A program made the position numbers and the translations under genes. Under the pieces are notes generated by a model, which made no database searches, was not told the origin of the DNA, and was given only the letters and a program-made list of their open reading frames with translations. A DNA stretch of 64,000 nucleotides from positions 1-64,000 of the forward strand of contig JAFRQR010000017.1 in the NCBI GenBank assembly GCA_017428545.1, given 5' to 3'. The stretch comes from Clostridiales bacterium (GTDB taxonomy: Bacteria > Bacillota > Clostridia > Saccharofermentanales > Saccharofermentanaceae). Position 1 is the first letter of the stretch; every line of letters starts with the position of its first letter. Shown one piece after another: positions 17,116-26,398 of the stretch.

Positions 17116-18943
17116 GAACCTGAGAAACATTGCAATCATCGCCCACGTTGACCATGGTAAGACCACGATCGTCGACTCCATGCTCAAGCAGGCGGGTATC
17201 TATCGTGAGAACGAGCAGATCGTCGAGCAGGTCATGGACAGTAATGACCTCGAGCGTGAAAGAGGTATCACGATCCTTGCGAAAAATACCGCGATCTCCT
17301 ATAAGAACTACCGTATCAACGTGGTAGATACTCCCGGTCACGCCGACTTCGGCGGTGAGGTAGAGCGAGTCCTGAAGATGGTCGACGGCGTACTTCTGGT
17401 CGTAGACGCTTATGACGGACCGATGCCGCAGACACGTTTTGTTCTTCGAAAAGCACTTGAAATGGGACTTAAGCCGATCGTCTGCATCAATAAGATCGAC
17501 CGTCCGGACGAGCGCGCTCTTGAGGTCGTAGATATGGTCCTCGAGCTCTTCATCGAACTTGGCGCGGATGACGATCAGATCGATTTCCCGATCATCTATA
17601 CATCCGGTAAGGTCGGTCTTGCAACAACGGATCTTCAGAAATATATCGACGGCAAGGACCTGAACTTCTGTCCGCTCCTGGATGCGATCATTGACAATAT
17701 TCCGTGTCCGGAAGGAGATACTGAAGGACCGCTTCAGCTTCTCGTAAGTAATATCGACTCTGACCCGTATATCGGACGTATCGCGATCGGCCGTATCGAG
17801 AGAGGTTCTATCAAGCAGAACCAGCCGGTCGTAGTCTGCACATACGATGACAACACCACAAAGAACGCACGTATCGTTAAACTTCTCCGTTTCCAGGGTC
17901 TCGGCCGTCAGGAAATACAGGAAGCATCCGTTGGTGAGATCGTCTGTGTTGCAGGTATCCCGGAGATCAATATCGGTGATACCATCTGCGCCCAGGACTG
18001 CCCGGAGCCGCTGCCGTTTGTCGATATCGACGAGCCGACCATCGCAATGACATTCTCCGTCAACGACAGCCCGTTTGCCGGTCAGGACGGTAAGTTCGTT
18101 ACATCCCGTCATCTCCGTGACAGACTCTTTAAGGAGATGGAGACCAACGTTTCCATGAGACTGGAAGAAACAGACACGACTGAGGCATTTGTCGTAAAGG
18201 GCAGAGGTGAGCTTCACCTTTCCATCCTTATCGAGACCATGCGCCGTGAAGGATACGAATTCCAGGTTTCCCGTCCGCAGGTCATCTTAAAGGAAGTCGA
18301 CGGCGTTCTCTGCGAGCCTGTCGAGATGCTCCTTATTGACGTACCGGAGGAATTCGTAGGTGCCGTTATTGAAAAGCTCGGCGCCAGAAAAGCCGAGATG
18401 GTCAACATGTTCCCGCCGGAAAAAGGTTATACACGTCTTGAGTTCAAAGTACCGTCTCGTGGTATCCTCGGCTATCGTACCGAGTTTTTGACCGACACTA
18501 AGGGCAATGGTATAATGAACAGCGTAATCAGCGGATTTGAGCCGTTTGCCGGCGAGATCGAGACACGCTCCCACGGTGTACTGGTAGCGTTCGAGAGTGG
18601 CGAGGCAATGACTTACGGTCTTTATAATGCACAGGAAAGAGGACAGCTCTTCATCGGTGCCGGAACACCGGTCTATGAGGGCATGATCGTCGGTATCAAC
18701 CCGAAAAACGAGGATATCACGGTCAACGTCTGCAAGAAGAAGCACGTTACGAATATGCGTGCCGCAGGTTCGGATGATGCGCTCCGCCTGACACCGCCTC
18801 TGAACTACAGCCTCGAGCAGTGCCTCGAGTTCGTAGGAGACGATGAGCTTTGCGAAGTCACACCGAAGAACATCCGTCTTCGTAAGAAGATCCTTTCCAC
18901 AGAACTTCGTGCGAAGGACCGCGCTGCTAAGAAGAACAGCTAA
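17102..18943 (+). CDS. typA: Translational GTPase TypA/BipA
   Basis: A 613-residue EF-G-like GTPase that binds the ribosome and aids 50S assembly and stress or low-temperature growth. The sequence shows AHVDHGKTTIVD (P-loop), RERGITILAKNTA (switch I), DTPGHADFGGE and NKID. Then come an EF-Tu domain 2-like barrel and the BipA-specific C-terminal domain ending in a Lys-rich tail. Its ATG lies inside the last codons of der, behind GGGGA. Length matches the family. Confidence 0.97.
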   Translation: MTKIENLRNIAIIAHVDHGKTTIVDSMLKQAGIYRENEQIVEQVMDSNDLERERGITILAKNTAISYKNYRINVVDTPGHADFGGEVERVLKMVDGVLLVVDAYDGPMPQTRFVLRKALEMGLKPIVCINKIDRPDERALEVVDMVLELFIELGADDDQIDFPIIYTSGKVGLATTDLQKYIDGKDLNFCPLLDAIIDNIPCPEGDTEGPLQLLVSNIDSDPYIGRIAIGRIERGSIKQNQPVVVCTYDDNTTKNARIVKLLRFQGLGRQEIQEASVGEIVCVAGIPEINIGDTICAQDCPEPLPFVDIDEPTIAMTFSVNDSPFAGQDGKFVTSRHLRDRLFKEMETNVSMRLEETDTTEAFVVKGRGELHLSILIETMRREGYEFQVSRPQVILKEVDGVLCEPVEMLLIDVPEEFVGAVIEKLGARKAEMVNMFPPEKGYTRLEFKVPSRGILGYRTEFLTDTKGNGIMNSVISGFEPFAGEIETRSHGVLVAFESGEAMTYGLYNAQERGQLFIGAGTPVYEGMIVGINPKNEDITVNVCKKKHVTNMRAAGSDDALRLTPPLNYSLEQCLEFVGDDELCEVTPKNIRLRKKILSTELRAKDRAAKKNS

Positions 18944-19005
18944 GGGACAGGTGCTTTTGCCGTAATATAGGCGGGAAGGACCTCCCGGAAGGAGATAAAA
19001 ACGTC

Positions 19006-20178
19006 ATGTTTTCGAGAAAAGTATCGATTGCATTGCGTGTTCTGATCGCAGTTACAGCGTTGATCGTCTGCGGAGTGATCGGCGTATTCCTCGGATATAA
19101 CTACGTCATTTCCCAGAATGCCCGTTTTAAGAATCTGGAGAAAAGGATCGAGACGGAGGAACTGGTCATCAACCAGGATACCCCCGGCTCCGTCATGATC
19201 GTTATCCGCTCCGGTGATACCACAGGCGATATCGCGGATAAGCTTAAAGAAGCGGGCCTTATCAAAAATACCATGACTTTTTCCATCATGAGTAAGTTCA
19301 ACGGATTCGACGGCGGATACCTCGCAGGTACACACTTCCTGACTCCGGACCTTACTTATGACGAGATGATGTATCTTCTCTGCCAGGAGCCGGAGGTCGT
19401 GCGTATCACATTCCCGGAAGGCCTTACGTACCGTGAGATCAAGCAGAGACTTAAGGAAAAGGGCCTGGCTTTTAACGAAGCCCACCTTGACGAGTGCATG
19501 AACAGCCCGGACCTTTTCGTTAACTATCCGTTCGTTTCGGCGATCTCGACAAACGATGACCGTGACTTTATCCTTTCCGGATATCTGTTCCCGGATACCT
19601 ACGATTTCGACATGAACGCCAGTGAAGAGGAGATCATCTCCACTTTCCTGCGTAACATGAACAATAAGCTTTACGACGAGTTCTATGAGCGTGCGGAAAA
19701 ACTCAATATGACCATGGATGAGGTCATTACGCTAGCTTCCCTGATCCAGAAAGAGACGACCGATCGGACCGACATGCTCTATATCTCGGCCGTATTCCAC
19801 AACCGTCTCAAATCTGAAGATCCGGATATGCAGTTCCTGGGCTCGGATGCCTCGATCAACTATCTGCGTGAGCAGGAAGGAATGAGCCATGTCTGGGCGG
19901 CGACCGCAGAGGATCTTGCCTGGGATAATCCGTACAACACATACATGTACAGAGGACTTCCGCCGGGACCGATCTGCATGCCGAGTCTCGATGCGATCCA
20001 GGCGGCTCTTTATCCGGAACCGAACTGCAACTATATGTACTTCTGCGCCAAGGGCGACGGAAGGACCGCATTTGCGGTAACGAAAGAAGAACACGAGGCG
20101 AATGTCGAAAAGTATAAGGATAACTGGAACGACAATGCCGTGATCGATGACGATCCGCCGATCAGTGACGAAGGCTGA
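19006..20178 (+). CDS. mltG: Endolytic murein transglycosylase MltG (YceG-like)
   Basis: A 390-residue membrane-anchored glycan-strand cleaving enzyme, thought to terminate nascent peptidoglycan strands. One N-terminal transmembrane helix (about residues 8-35, cytoplasmic Arg/Lys side first) precedes a LysM-like subdomain (about 60-130). The YceG catalytic region carries ASLIQKETTD, whose Glu is the expected catalytic residue. The end is acidic. A GGAGG ribosome site precedes the ATG. It sits 62 bases after typA and 42 before a U32 protein, the mltG-trhP neighbourhood seen in many Bacillota. Confidence 0.92.
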   Translation: MFSRKVSIALRVLIAVTALIVCGVIGVFLGYNYVISQNARFKNLEKRIETEELVINQDTPGSVMIVIRSGDTTGDIADKLKEAGLIKNTMTFSIMSKFNGFDGGYLAGTHFLTPDLTYDEMMYLLCQEPEVVRITFPEGLTYREIKQRLKEKGLAFNEAHLDECMNSPDLFVNYPFVSAISTNDDRDFILSGYLFPDTYDFDMNASEEEIISTFLRNMNNKLYDEFYERAEKLNMTMDEVITLASLIQKETTDRTDMLYISAVFHNRLKSEDPDMQFLGSDASINYLREQEGMSHVWAATAEDLAWDNPYNTYMYRGLPPGPICMPSLDAIQAALYPEPNCNYMYFCAKGDGRTAFAVTKEEHEANVEKYKDNWNDNAVIDDDPPISDEG

Positions 20179-20220
20179 TACGTAAGACCTGAAGTGACTT
20201 CACAGAAAGGGGAAAAGGAC

Positions 20221-21510
20221 ATGAGTGATGTTTTCCGCGCACCGGAAGTTCTCTCTCCGGCAGGAAATCTCGAGAAACTGAAGACAGCGGTAGCTTATGG
20301 TGCCGATGCTGTTTATATGTCCGGCAAAAACTTCGGGCTTAGAACATTCAGTGATAACTTTACCCATGATGAGATGAAAGAGGGCGTCGAATATGCCCAC
20401 TCTCACGGCGTGAAATGCTACTGTACCGTTAATGTAATGGCGCATGAAGACGACATCGGAAAACTGGACGACGAGATCCTCTTTCTTTCGGAGATCGGAA
20501 TGGACGCCCTCATCATCTCCGATGCAGGTATTTTCAGAAAAGTAAGAAAACTTGCGCCTGACATGGAGATCCATATCAGCACGCAGGCAAGTGTCACGAA
20601 CAGCGAAGGCTGCATGTTCTGGTATGAACTTGGTGCCAAGCGTGTCGTTCTCGCACGTGAACTGACTTTAGAAGAGATCATCAAGATCCGTAAAGCGATC
20701 CCTTCGGATCTGGAACTGGAGTGCTTCGTCCACGGAGCCATGTGCGTATCTTATTCCGGAAGATGCCTTCTTTCCAACTACTTTACGGGAAGATCCGCAA
20801 ATTCCGGTTCCTGTGCCCAGCCTTGCCGCTGGGGATATTATGTCGTTGAGGAAAAACGCCTCGAAGCCCCGCTTCCGATCCAGGAAGATGAGAGAGGCAC
20901 ATATATCTTTAACTCCAAGGATATCTGCATGATCGGCCATATTCCGGAACTGATCCGCGCAGGCATCACGAGCTTTAAGATCGAAGGCCGCATCAAAGGT
21001 GCTTTTTACGCGGCATCGGTCACAAAGGCATATAGAGAAGCCGTTGATCTTTATATGAAAGATCCGGATGCATACAGGGAAGATGAGAAATGGCAGCAGA
21101 TGCTCGACCGGACGGTCCATAGAGAATTCGCGACCGGATTCTTCTACGATAAGCCCGGCGAGAATGCCCAGATCTTCCCGGATAAGACTTATCACCGCCC
21201 GGCATTCGTGGTCGGCGTCGTGACCGGTTATGACGAAGAAAAGGGCTGCGCGATCATAAGCCAGCGAAATAAGATCTTCAAAGGAGACACTCTTCATGTC
21301 CTGACACCGGACGGATATCCGGAGCCGGTCATTGCAGAAGAGATCTTCGACGAAAACGGAGATCCGATCGAATCGACGCCGCATGCCGAGATGACGTATC
21401 TTCTGAAGGTCAAAAAGCCGCTTGCGGCCTATTCTTTCTTAAGCCGCGACGGCGATAAGGACGAAGGTATCTATAAGAGCGGGGAGCAGCCCACTCAGAC
21501 AAAACCATAG
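20221..21510 (+). CDS. U32-family protein, probable tRNA hydroxylation protein TrhP
   Basis: A 429-residue U32 family protein. U32 members next to mltG in Bacillota (YrrN/YrrO, now TrhP) act in prephenate-dependent 5-hydroxyuridine formation at the tRNA wobble position; protease activity is doubtful. The signature segment is visible at about residues 160-200 as CFVHGAMCVSYSGRC followed by GSCAQPCRW, giving the conserved cysteines. I start at the ATG at 20221, eight bases after AAAGGGGA, because the N-terminus EVLSPAGNLEKLK then aligns with the family; an upstream ATG adds nine unlikely residues. The tRNA role is inferred from family and context. Confidence 0.85.
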   Translation: MSDVFRAPEVLSPAGNLEKLKTAVAYGADAVYMSGKNFGLRTFSDNFTHDEMKEGVEYAHSHGVKCYCTVNVMAHEDDIGKLDDEILFLSEIGMDALIISDAGIFRKVRKLAPDMEIHISTQASVTNSEGCMFWYELGAKRVVLARELTLEEIIKIRKAIPSDLELECFVHGAMCVSYSGRCLLSNYFTGRSANSGSCAQPCRWGYYVVEEKRLEAPLPIQEDERGTYIFNSKDICMIGHIPELIRAGITSFKIEGRIKGAFYAASVTKAYREAVDLYMKDPDAYREDEKWQQMLDRTVHREFATGFFYDKPGENAQIFPDKTYHRPAFVVGVVTGYDEEKGCAIISQRNKIFKGDTLHVLTPDGYPEPVIAEEIFDENGDPIESTPHAEMTYLLKVKKPLAAYSFLSRDGDKDEGIYKSGEQPTQTKP

Positions 21511-21521
21511 AGGTGAGCAAA

Positions 21522-21998
21522 ATGTTTCGGAAAATGCGCCGTTTCAAGCAGGAATTAAGTCAGGAAGAATGTATCGAGATCTTGAAAAATGAGCCTCGTG
21601 GAGTTCTTTCCATGCTGGGCGAGGACGGATATCCATATGGCATTCCGCTGTCGCACTACTATAACAGCGAAACCGGAAAGATCTATTTTCACTGCGCAAA
21701 AGAAGGACATAAGCTCGATGCGATCCGCGCCTGCGATAAGGTAAGTTTCTGCGTGATGGACAAGGGTTTCCGTAAAGAAGGCGAGTGGGCGCTGAATATC
21801 AAAAGTGTCGTTGTTTTCGGAAGGATCTGCGAAATGACCGACGAGGAGAAGAAGAAGGATTTTCTGATCCGCCTTTGCGGCAAGTTTACGGATGATCCGG
21901 AATATGCCGAAAAAGAACTGAAAAGTGCTTTTTCACGGGTATGCTGTCTGGAACTTACGATCGATCACATGACCGGGAAACTGGTCAACGAGTCCTGA
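21522..21998 (+). CDS. Pyridoxamine 5'-phosphate oxidase-like FMN-binding protein
   Basis: A 158-residue protein of the split-barrel flavin-binding superfamily (NimA/PPOX-like). The features are an N-terminal helix with a short basic stretch, GVLSMLGEDGYPYGIPLSHYY as the barrel start, YFHCAKEGHKLDAI and a VVFGRICEM strand. Such proteins bind FMN, F420 or heme; the true reaction is unknown. The ATG at 21522 is preferred over GTG at 21513 because AGAGGTGA lies six bases upstream. Its stop is four bases before the GH32 start, so these two are cotranscribed despite having no obvious link. Confidence 0.8.
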   Translation: MFRKMRRFKQELSQEECIEILKNEPRGVLSMLGEDGYPYGIPLSHYYNSETGKIYFHCAKEGHKLDAIRACDKVSFCVMDKGFRKEGEWALNIKSVVVFGRICEMTDEEKKKDFLIRLCGKFTDDPEYAEKELKSAFSRVCCLELTIDHMTGKLVNES

Positions 21999-22002
21999 TC
22001 TT

Positions 22003-23115
22003 ATGCTTAGGCCGAAATATCATTTCACACCGGAAAAAGGCTGGATCAACGATCCGAACGGACCTGTCTTTTATAAGGGGAAGTACCACCTTTTCTATCA
22101 GCATGATCCTAATAGTCTCGTATGGGACCGCATGCACTGGGGTCACGCAATCTCCGATGACCTTCTGACCTGGAAGCACCTTCCGATCGTGCTTTTCCCC
22201 GATGAGATGGGTGATATCTATTCCGGAAGTGCCGTCGTGGATAACGAAAATGTCAGCGGCCTTGGGTCGAAAGACGATCCCGCGCTACTGGTCTTTTATA
22301 CTTCCCATCACATGGAAACGAGAAGAGAGCAGCAGTGTCTGGCCTTTAGCCGAGACGGGCTGACGTTTACAAAGTACGAAGGAAATCCGATCATTCCGGG
22401 AAAAGAACATACTCCCGCAAGAGACCCGCATGTGATCGCAAATCCCGTCCTCGGCGGCTTTACCATGACCTTCACCAAAGAAGATCGAGTCGTGTTCTAC
22501 CACTCTGAAGACCTGATCCATTGGGATCAGACCGGGGAGTTTATTCCTTCTGAAAAAGCACTTACCGGCATGATCGAATGTCCGTGTATGTTTCCTTGTC
22601 TTGTAGAAGGTGAAAGTTCCAGATATGTACTGATACTGAGTATGGATATCCCGGAGGAAGAGTTCGTAAAGCTTCCCGAGGAATGTGAGCCGCACCGCCG
22701 CCTGATGCAGTATTTCGTTGGGGATTTCGACGGGAAGAAGTTTATTCTGGATGATTCCTACAACGGGCCGCTTCTGGTCGATTACGGGCCTGACTTTTAC
22801 GCGGGTACGGTCTTTTCCAATGTGGACGATCCGCTCCTGATCTCCTGGCTCGGTGATTTTTCCGAAGGGGCAAGGATCCCGATGGAAAAAGAAGGTTTCC
22901 GCGGTGTGATGAGTTACCCGAGAAAACTTTCACTCGGATACGAAAACGGTGCATATTTTCTGAAACAGAGCTTTTATCCGGATATCCTTTCCGGATCGTC
23001 CGATGATCCTGATGTTTCCTATGTAAAAGCACCTGATCGTGCGATCCTTCGAGATCACTGTGTGGAAGAGACCATTATGGCCGGAAGAATGGCAAAAACC
23101 CGTTTTGTATATTAA
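22003..23115 (+). CDS. Glycoside hydrolase family 32 (sucrose/fructan hydrolase), short form
   Basis: A cytoplasmic beta-fructosidase-type enzyme acting on sucrose, sucrose-6-phosphate or fructo-oligosaccharides. The nucleophile motif WINDPNG is at residues 14-20, RDPH holds the transition-state Asp, and ECP the acid/base Glu. No signal peptide is present. At 370 residues it contains the five-bladed propeller but lacks most of the C-terminal beta-sandwich that brings relatives to about 480-500. No sugar transporter, kinase or regulator lies beside it. The ribosome site is poor, suggesting coupling to the preceding gene. Family is certain, substrate not. Confidence 0.9.
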   Translation: MLRPKYHFTPEKGWINDPNGPVFYKGKYHLFYQHDPNSLVWDRMHWGHAISDDLLTWKHLPIVLFPDEMGDIYSGSAVVDNENVSGLGSKDDPALLVFYTSHHMETRREQQCLAFSRDGLTFTKYEGNPIIPGKEHTPARDPHVIANPVLGGFTMTFTKEDRVVFYHSEDLIHWDQTGEFIPSEKALTGMIECPCMFPCLVEGESSRYVLILSMDIPEEEFVKLPEECEPHRRLMQYFVGDFDGKKFILDDSYNGPLLVDYGPDFYAGTVFSNVDDPLLISWLGDFSEGARIPMEKEGFRGVMSYPRKLSLGYENGAYFLKQSFYPDILSGSSDDPDVSYVKAPDRAILRDHCVEETIMAGRMAKTRFVY

Positions 23116-23179
23116 CGAGATTATCAAAACCGGTCACAAAAACGTATAATAGAACAAGATTAAAAAGCAGGAGAATAGT

Positions 23180-23854
23180 ATGAGACTGATCATTGTCCGT
23201 CACGGAGATCCCGATTATGAAAAGAACTGCCTGACCGAGCTTGGCAAAAAGCAGGCAAAGCTCATGGCAAAAAGATTATTGAAGGAAGATATTACGGAGA
23301 TATGGTCTTCTCCTTATGGAAGAGCAGTCGAGACGGCCGAGGCTTTTGCGGAAGTGTCCGGCATCAAAGACATCCATATGCTCTACTTCATGAAAGAGAT
23401 CCGTTACGGAAGGATCGATGCTCTTTATCAGGACTTAAATCCCTGGTTCGGCGTCGATGATATGATCTTCGAGGGCTGGGATCTTAAGGACCCAAACTGG
23501 AGAACTCATCCTTTGTATATTGAGAATACCGCCACCGAGGATGTCGATATCATTGCGAAGGAAACGGACAAATGGCTTTCAGATCTTGGATATGAAAGAG
23601 AAGGCCGGTATTACCGCTGTACGGGAAAAGAAGAAACGGATAGAACGATCGCGCTTTTCTGCCACGGCGGATCCGGAACGGCGATGATCTCTCATATATA
23701 TAGCCTTGCATTTCCTTTCTTGTGCGGGACGATCCATATGCCATGTACGGCGATATCGATCCTTCGCTTTGACAGAAGAAAAGGCAGCCTGAATCTTCCG
23801 ATCGTGGAACTTCTTTCTGACGCGACGCATCTGAAAGAACTGGAAGACAATTAA
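23180..23854 (+). CDS. Histidine phosphatase family protein
   Basis: A 224-residue phosphoglycerate-mutase-like enzyme. The catalytic RHG is at residues 7-9 (IIVRHGDPDY), a second part of the pocket is SSPYGRAVETA, and the distal histidine appears in FCHGGSGTAMIS. It is probably a small-molecule phosphatase rather than a glycolytic mutase, since the mutase-specific segments are missing. A GGAG site precedes the ATG. Downstream, about 100 AT-rich bases separate it from the amidase gene. Confidence 0.85.
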   Translation: MRLIIVRHGDPDYEKNCLTELGKKQAKLMAKRLLKEDITEIWSSPYGRAVETAEAFAEVSGIKDIHMLYFMKEIRYGRIDALYQDLNPWFGVDDMIFEGWDLKDPNWRTHPLYIENTATEDVDIIAKETDKWLSDLGYEREGRYYRCTGKEETDRTIALFCHGGSGTAMISHIYSLAFPFLCGTIHMPCTAISILRFDRRKGSLNLPIVELLSDATHLKELEDN

Positions 23855-23962
23855 CGAATGAATAGTTGTTCAACATATAATCACTAATATAACGAGATAA
23901 GAAATATAATCGCTGATAAAACGATCACAAATAATGACAATCATTGACAGAGGAGAGACAGC

Positions 23963-24799
23963 ATGGATTTCAAAGTAGCATTACTTCAACTTCTTCCCGG
24001 AAAAACGCAGGAAGAGAACTTAAGAAAAGGAATAGAAGCCTGCATCATGGCAAAAGAAAAGGAAGCAGACGTGGCGCTTTTCCCGGAGATGTGGAATAAC
24101 GGCTATGCACTTTCTTCTGATACAAAAGCACTTGAGAAAATGGCGGTCAGTAAAGACAGTAATTTCGTTCAGAGCTTCCGGAAACTGGCCTTTGAACTGG
24201 AGATGGCGATCGGCATCACTTTCCTTGAAAAGAACGATCCGAAGCCGTTAAATTCCGTCGTATTCTTCGACAGAAAGGGAAATGAGATCCTTCACTATTC
24301 GAAAGTGCACACATGTGCTTTTGAAGCGGAAGCGATGCTTGAACCGGGCGACGATTTCTATGTGGCAGAGCTTGATACCGGAAAAGATAGGATCCGCTTC
24401 GGTTCTATGATCTGTTTCGACAGGGAATTCCCGGAGAGCGCCCGTATCCTCATGATGAAGGGGGCGGAAGTGATCCTGGCGCCGAATGCCTGTCCGATGG
24501 AGATCAACCGTCTTTCGGCACTTAGGACCCGCGCATATGAGAATATGGTCGCAGTCGCGACCTGTAACTATGCCGAGGGGCAGCCTGACTGTAACGGCCA
24601 TTCCACCATCTTCAGCGGTGTTCCGTGGCGTCCGGATGAGCCGGGTGTACGTGATATGTGTGTGCTCGAAGCTCCGGGTGAAGAAGGCGTCTATGTCGGA
24701 TCGGTCAACATGGATGAACTTCGCGAGCATAGGCAAACAGATATCATGGGCTGGAAATTCAGACACCCAGAGAAGTACCAGATACTGGTTCAAGAGTAA
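23963..24799 (+). CDS. Carbon-nitrogen hydrolase (nitrilase superfamily)
   Basis: A 278-residue amidase-type enzyme. The Glu-Lys-Cys triad is visible as E42 (LFPEMWNN), K114 (HYSKVHT) and C151 (MICFDREFPE). This arrangement fits the omega-amidase, N-carbamoylputrescine or deaminated-glutathione amidase branches; I cannot tell which. It starts at an ATG behind AGAGGAGAGA. A GNAT acetyltransferase follows 49 bases later on the same strand and may share its transcript. Confidence 0.88.
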   Translation: MDFKVALLQLLPGKTQEENLRKGIEACIMAKEKEADVALFPEMWNNGYALSSDTKALEKMAVSKDSNFVQSFRKLAFELEMAIGITFLEKNDPKPLNSVVFFDRKGNEILHYSKVHTCAFEAEAMLEPGDDFYVAELDTGKDRIRFGSMICFDREFPESARILMMKGAEVILAPNACPMEINRLSALRTRAYENMVAVATCNYAEGQPDCNGHSTIFSGVPWRPDEPGVRDMCVLEAPGEEGVYVGSVNMDELREHRQTDIMGWKFRHPEKYQILVQE

Positions 24800-24848
24800 A
24801 ATAATAAGAGATCTTCGGATAAGACCGAAGTATAATTGGGAGAAAAGT

Positions 24849-25388
24849 ATGCTTAGATTAAGACCATATAAGAGCTGTGACGCAAAAAGGATCGTTACAT
24901 GGCATAAAGATGAAAAGACATTTCTTTACTGGGGAGGAAGCCTGATCGGTGCTTTTCCGTTATCACCTGAACAGCTCGATGACATGTACACTAACAAAAA
25001 CGGGCTTTGCGAGGAAGAAGATAACTTTTATCCGATGACGGCTTTTGATGACGATGGGATCGTCGGAAGTTTTATCATGCGCTACATTAAAGGCGATAAG
25101 AAGAAACTTCGCTTCGGATGGGTCATCAACGATCCCGAAAAGCGTGGAAAAGGCTACGGAAAAGCCATGCTTCAGCTGGGATTCCTATATGCTTTTGAGG
25201 TCTTACATGCAGATAAGGTCACGATCGGTGTATATGAAGATAATCTTCCTGCATATAAATGCTACGAATCCATAGGTTTCCATAAGGGCGGAGAGCTCGA
25301 AGACCACTACGAAGATGTGCTCGGCGAGAAATGCAAAGTCGTAGAATTAGAGATCAAAAAGGAAGAATGGCAATGTGAATGCCATTAA
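24849..25388 (+). CDS. GNAT-family N-acetyltransferase
   Basis: A 179-residue GCN5-related acetyltransferase that moves an acetyl group from acetyl-CoA to an amine. The pyrophosphate-binding loop is visible as NDPEKRGKGYGKAML at about residues 96-110. It is followed by the beta5-helix4 segment VTIGVYEDNLPAYKCYESIGF typical of the RimJ/RimL branch. The start MLRLRPYKSCD is preceded by GGGAG; a longer open frame extends upstream but overlaps the amidase gene in another frame. The 3' end meets the convergent CPBP gene by 4 bases. The substrate is unknown. Confidence 0.88.
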   Translation: MLRLRPYKSCDAKRIVTWHKDEKTFLYWGGSLIGAFPLSPEQLDDMYTNKNGLCEEEDNFYPMTAFDDDGIVGSFIMRYIKGDKKKLRFGWVINDPEKRGKGYGKAMLQLGFLYAFEVLHADKVTIGVYEDNLPAYKCYESIGFHKGGELEDHYEDVLGEKCKVVELEIKKEEWQCECH

Positions 25389-26398
25389 GACATGATCCAG
25401 CATAAAGCCAGGAAGGCGGCTCCGATAATGAAATCCGCATGAAAATGCTCACGAAGCGGAATACTTAAGGGTTTTCCGTCTTCGGATCCGCAGCGGATGT
25501 CCTCGTTCTTCTGAAGGTAGCGGATCGTTCGCAGCTGCCTGATCAGGACCAGCATCATGACGATACCAAGTGAAACTCCGATGATCGAAGAATATAAGGT
25601 CGTCTTATTGTAGTCGATCGCATTTTGGACCAGATCCGGATCCTGAAGCGAAAGGATCTGTCCAAGAAGGATGCGGATGCAGAAATAGCCGATCCTCGTC
25701 ATGCAGGAAGCAAGTGTATTATCCGTATAGTAGCGGACGATGGAGCAGCAAAGACCGATCACGAGAAGAGAGGGGAACTCGAGACGGTTCACGGCGAAAA
25801 GCGTGCTTAAGAGCGCCGGGATCGTGATGCGAAGCCACCATTTGTCCGGGATCACGGCATAAACAAGTCCCCGGAAAAAGAGTTCTTCGACCAGGATCGG
25901 GAAAATAACGGCCATGATCAGAAGGAGAAGGATCCCCCAAACGGACTCTTCGGAAGTCACGTAGTAGTAAAGCTGCGGCGGGATCGGGTTTTCCAGTTTC
26001 AATTCCAGATAGATGAAAAGATTATGGACACCGACGGAGATCAGCATGGCCGGAACGCCGACAAGAAATGCCATGAAAAAACCGCCCAGGCCCGGGTTTC
26101 TGCCCCAGGTATGGTGATCCTGGATCTTGTAATGCTCGGTGACGAGAACATATACAAGAAGAAGGCAAAGAAGCCGGCAAAGGGTGATCAGGGAATAGCC
26201 GATCAGCGAAGTTTTCGAGTAGAAGAGCTTTTCGTCGGGATACCCCGTCCAGATCATCTGAAGAAGAAACGTCAGGCCAAATGCGCCGGCCATCACGATG
26301 CCCAGATTCGGGTATTTCGACGGGCACAGAAATGGAAGAACGTAGTCTTGGAGTACGGACATGAAAGTCAGGTTGCCGCTACTTTTCGAATCCTTCAT
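25385..26398 (-). CDS. CPBP-family (Abi/CAAX-like) intramembrane metalloprotease
   Basis: A 337-residue polytopic membrane protein with about eight hydrophobic segments. The glutamate-metal motif EELFFRG lies near residue 175 in PILVEELFFRGLVYA. A later histidine expected in the family is not obvious, as the second motif reads LFAVNRLEFP where many relatives have H. The ATG overlaps the stop of the prepilin peptidase gene (ATGA), so the two are translationally coupled. Members process or chaperone membrane peptides and some give bacteriocin immunity; the role here is unknown. Confidence 0.8.
   Translation of the reverse strand: MKDSKSSGNLTFMSVLQDYVLPFLCPSKYPNLGIVMAGAFGLTFLLQMIWTGYPDEKLFYSKTSLIGYSLITLCRLLCLLLVYVLVTEHYKIQDHHTWGRNPGLGGFFMAFLVGVPAMLISVGVHNLFIYLELKLENPIPPQLYYYVTSEESVWGILLLLIMAVIFPILVEELFFRGLVYAVIPDKWWLRITIPALLSTLFAVNRLEFPSLLVIGLCCSIVRYYTDNTLASCMTRIGYFCIRILLGQILSLQDPDLVQNAIDYNKTTLYSSIIGVSLGIVMMLVLIRQLRTIRYLQKNEDIRCGSEDGKPLSIPLREHFHADFIIGAAFLALCWIMS

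Noticed and set aside
16952-18217. 421-codon minus-strand frame across typA
   Set aside because: Shadow of typA, with no ribosome site and no family resemblance.
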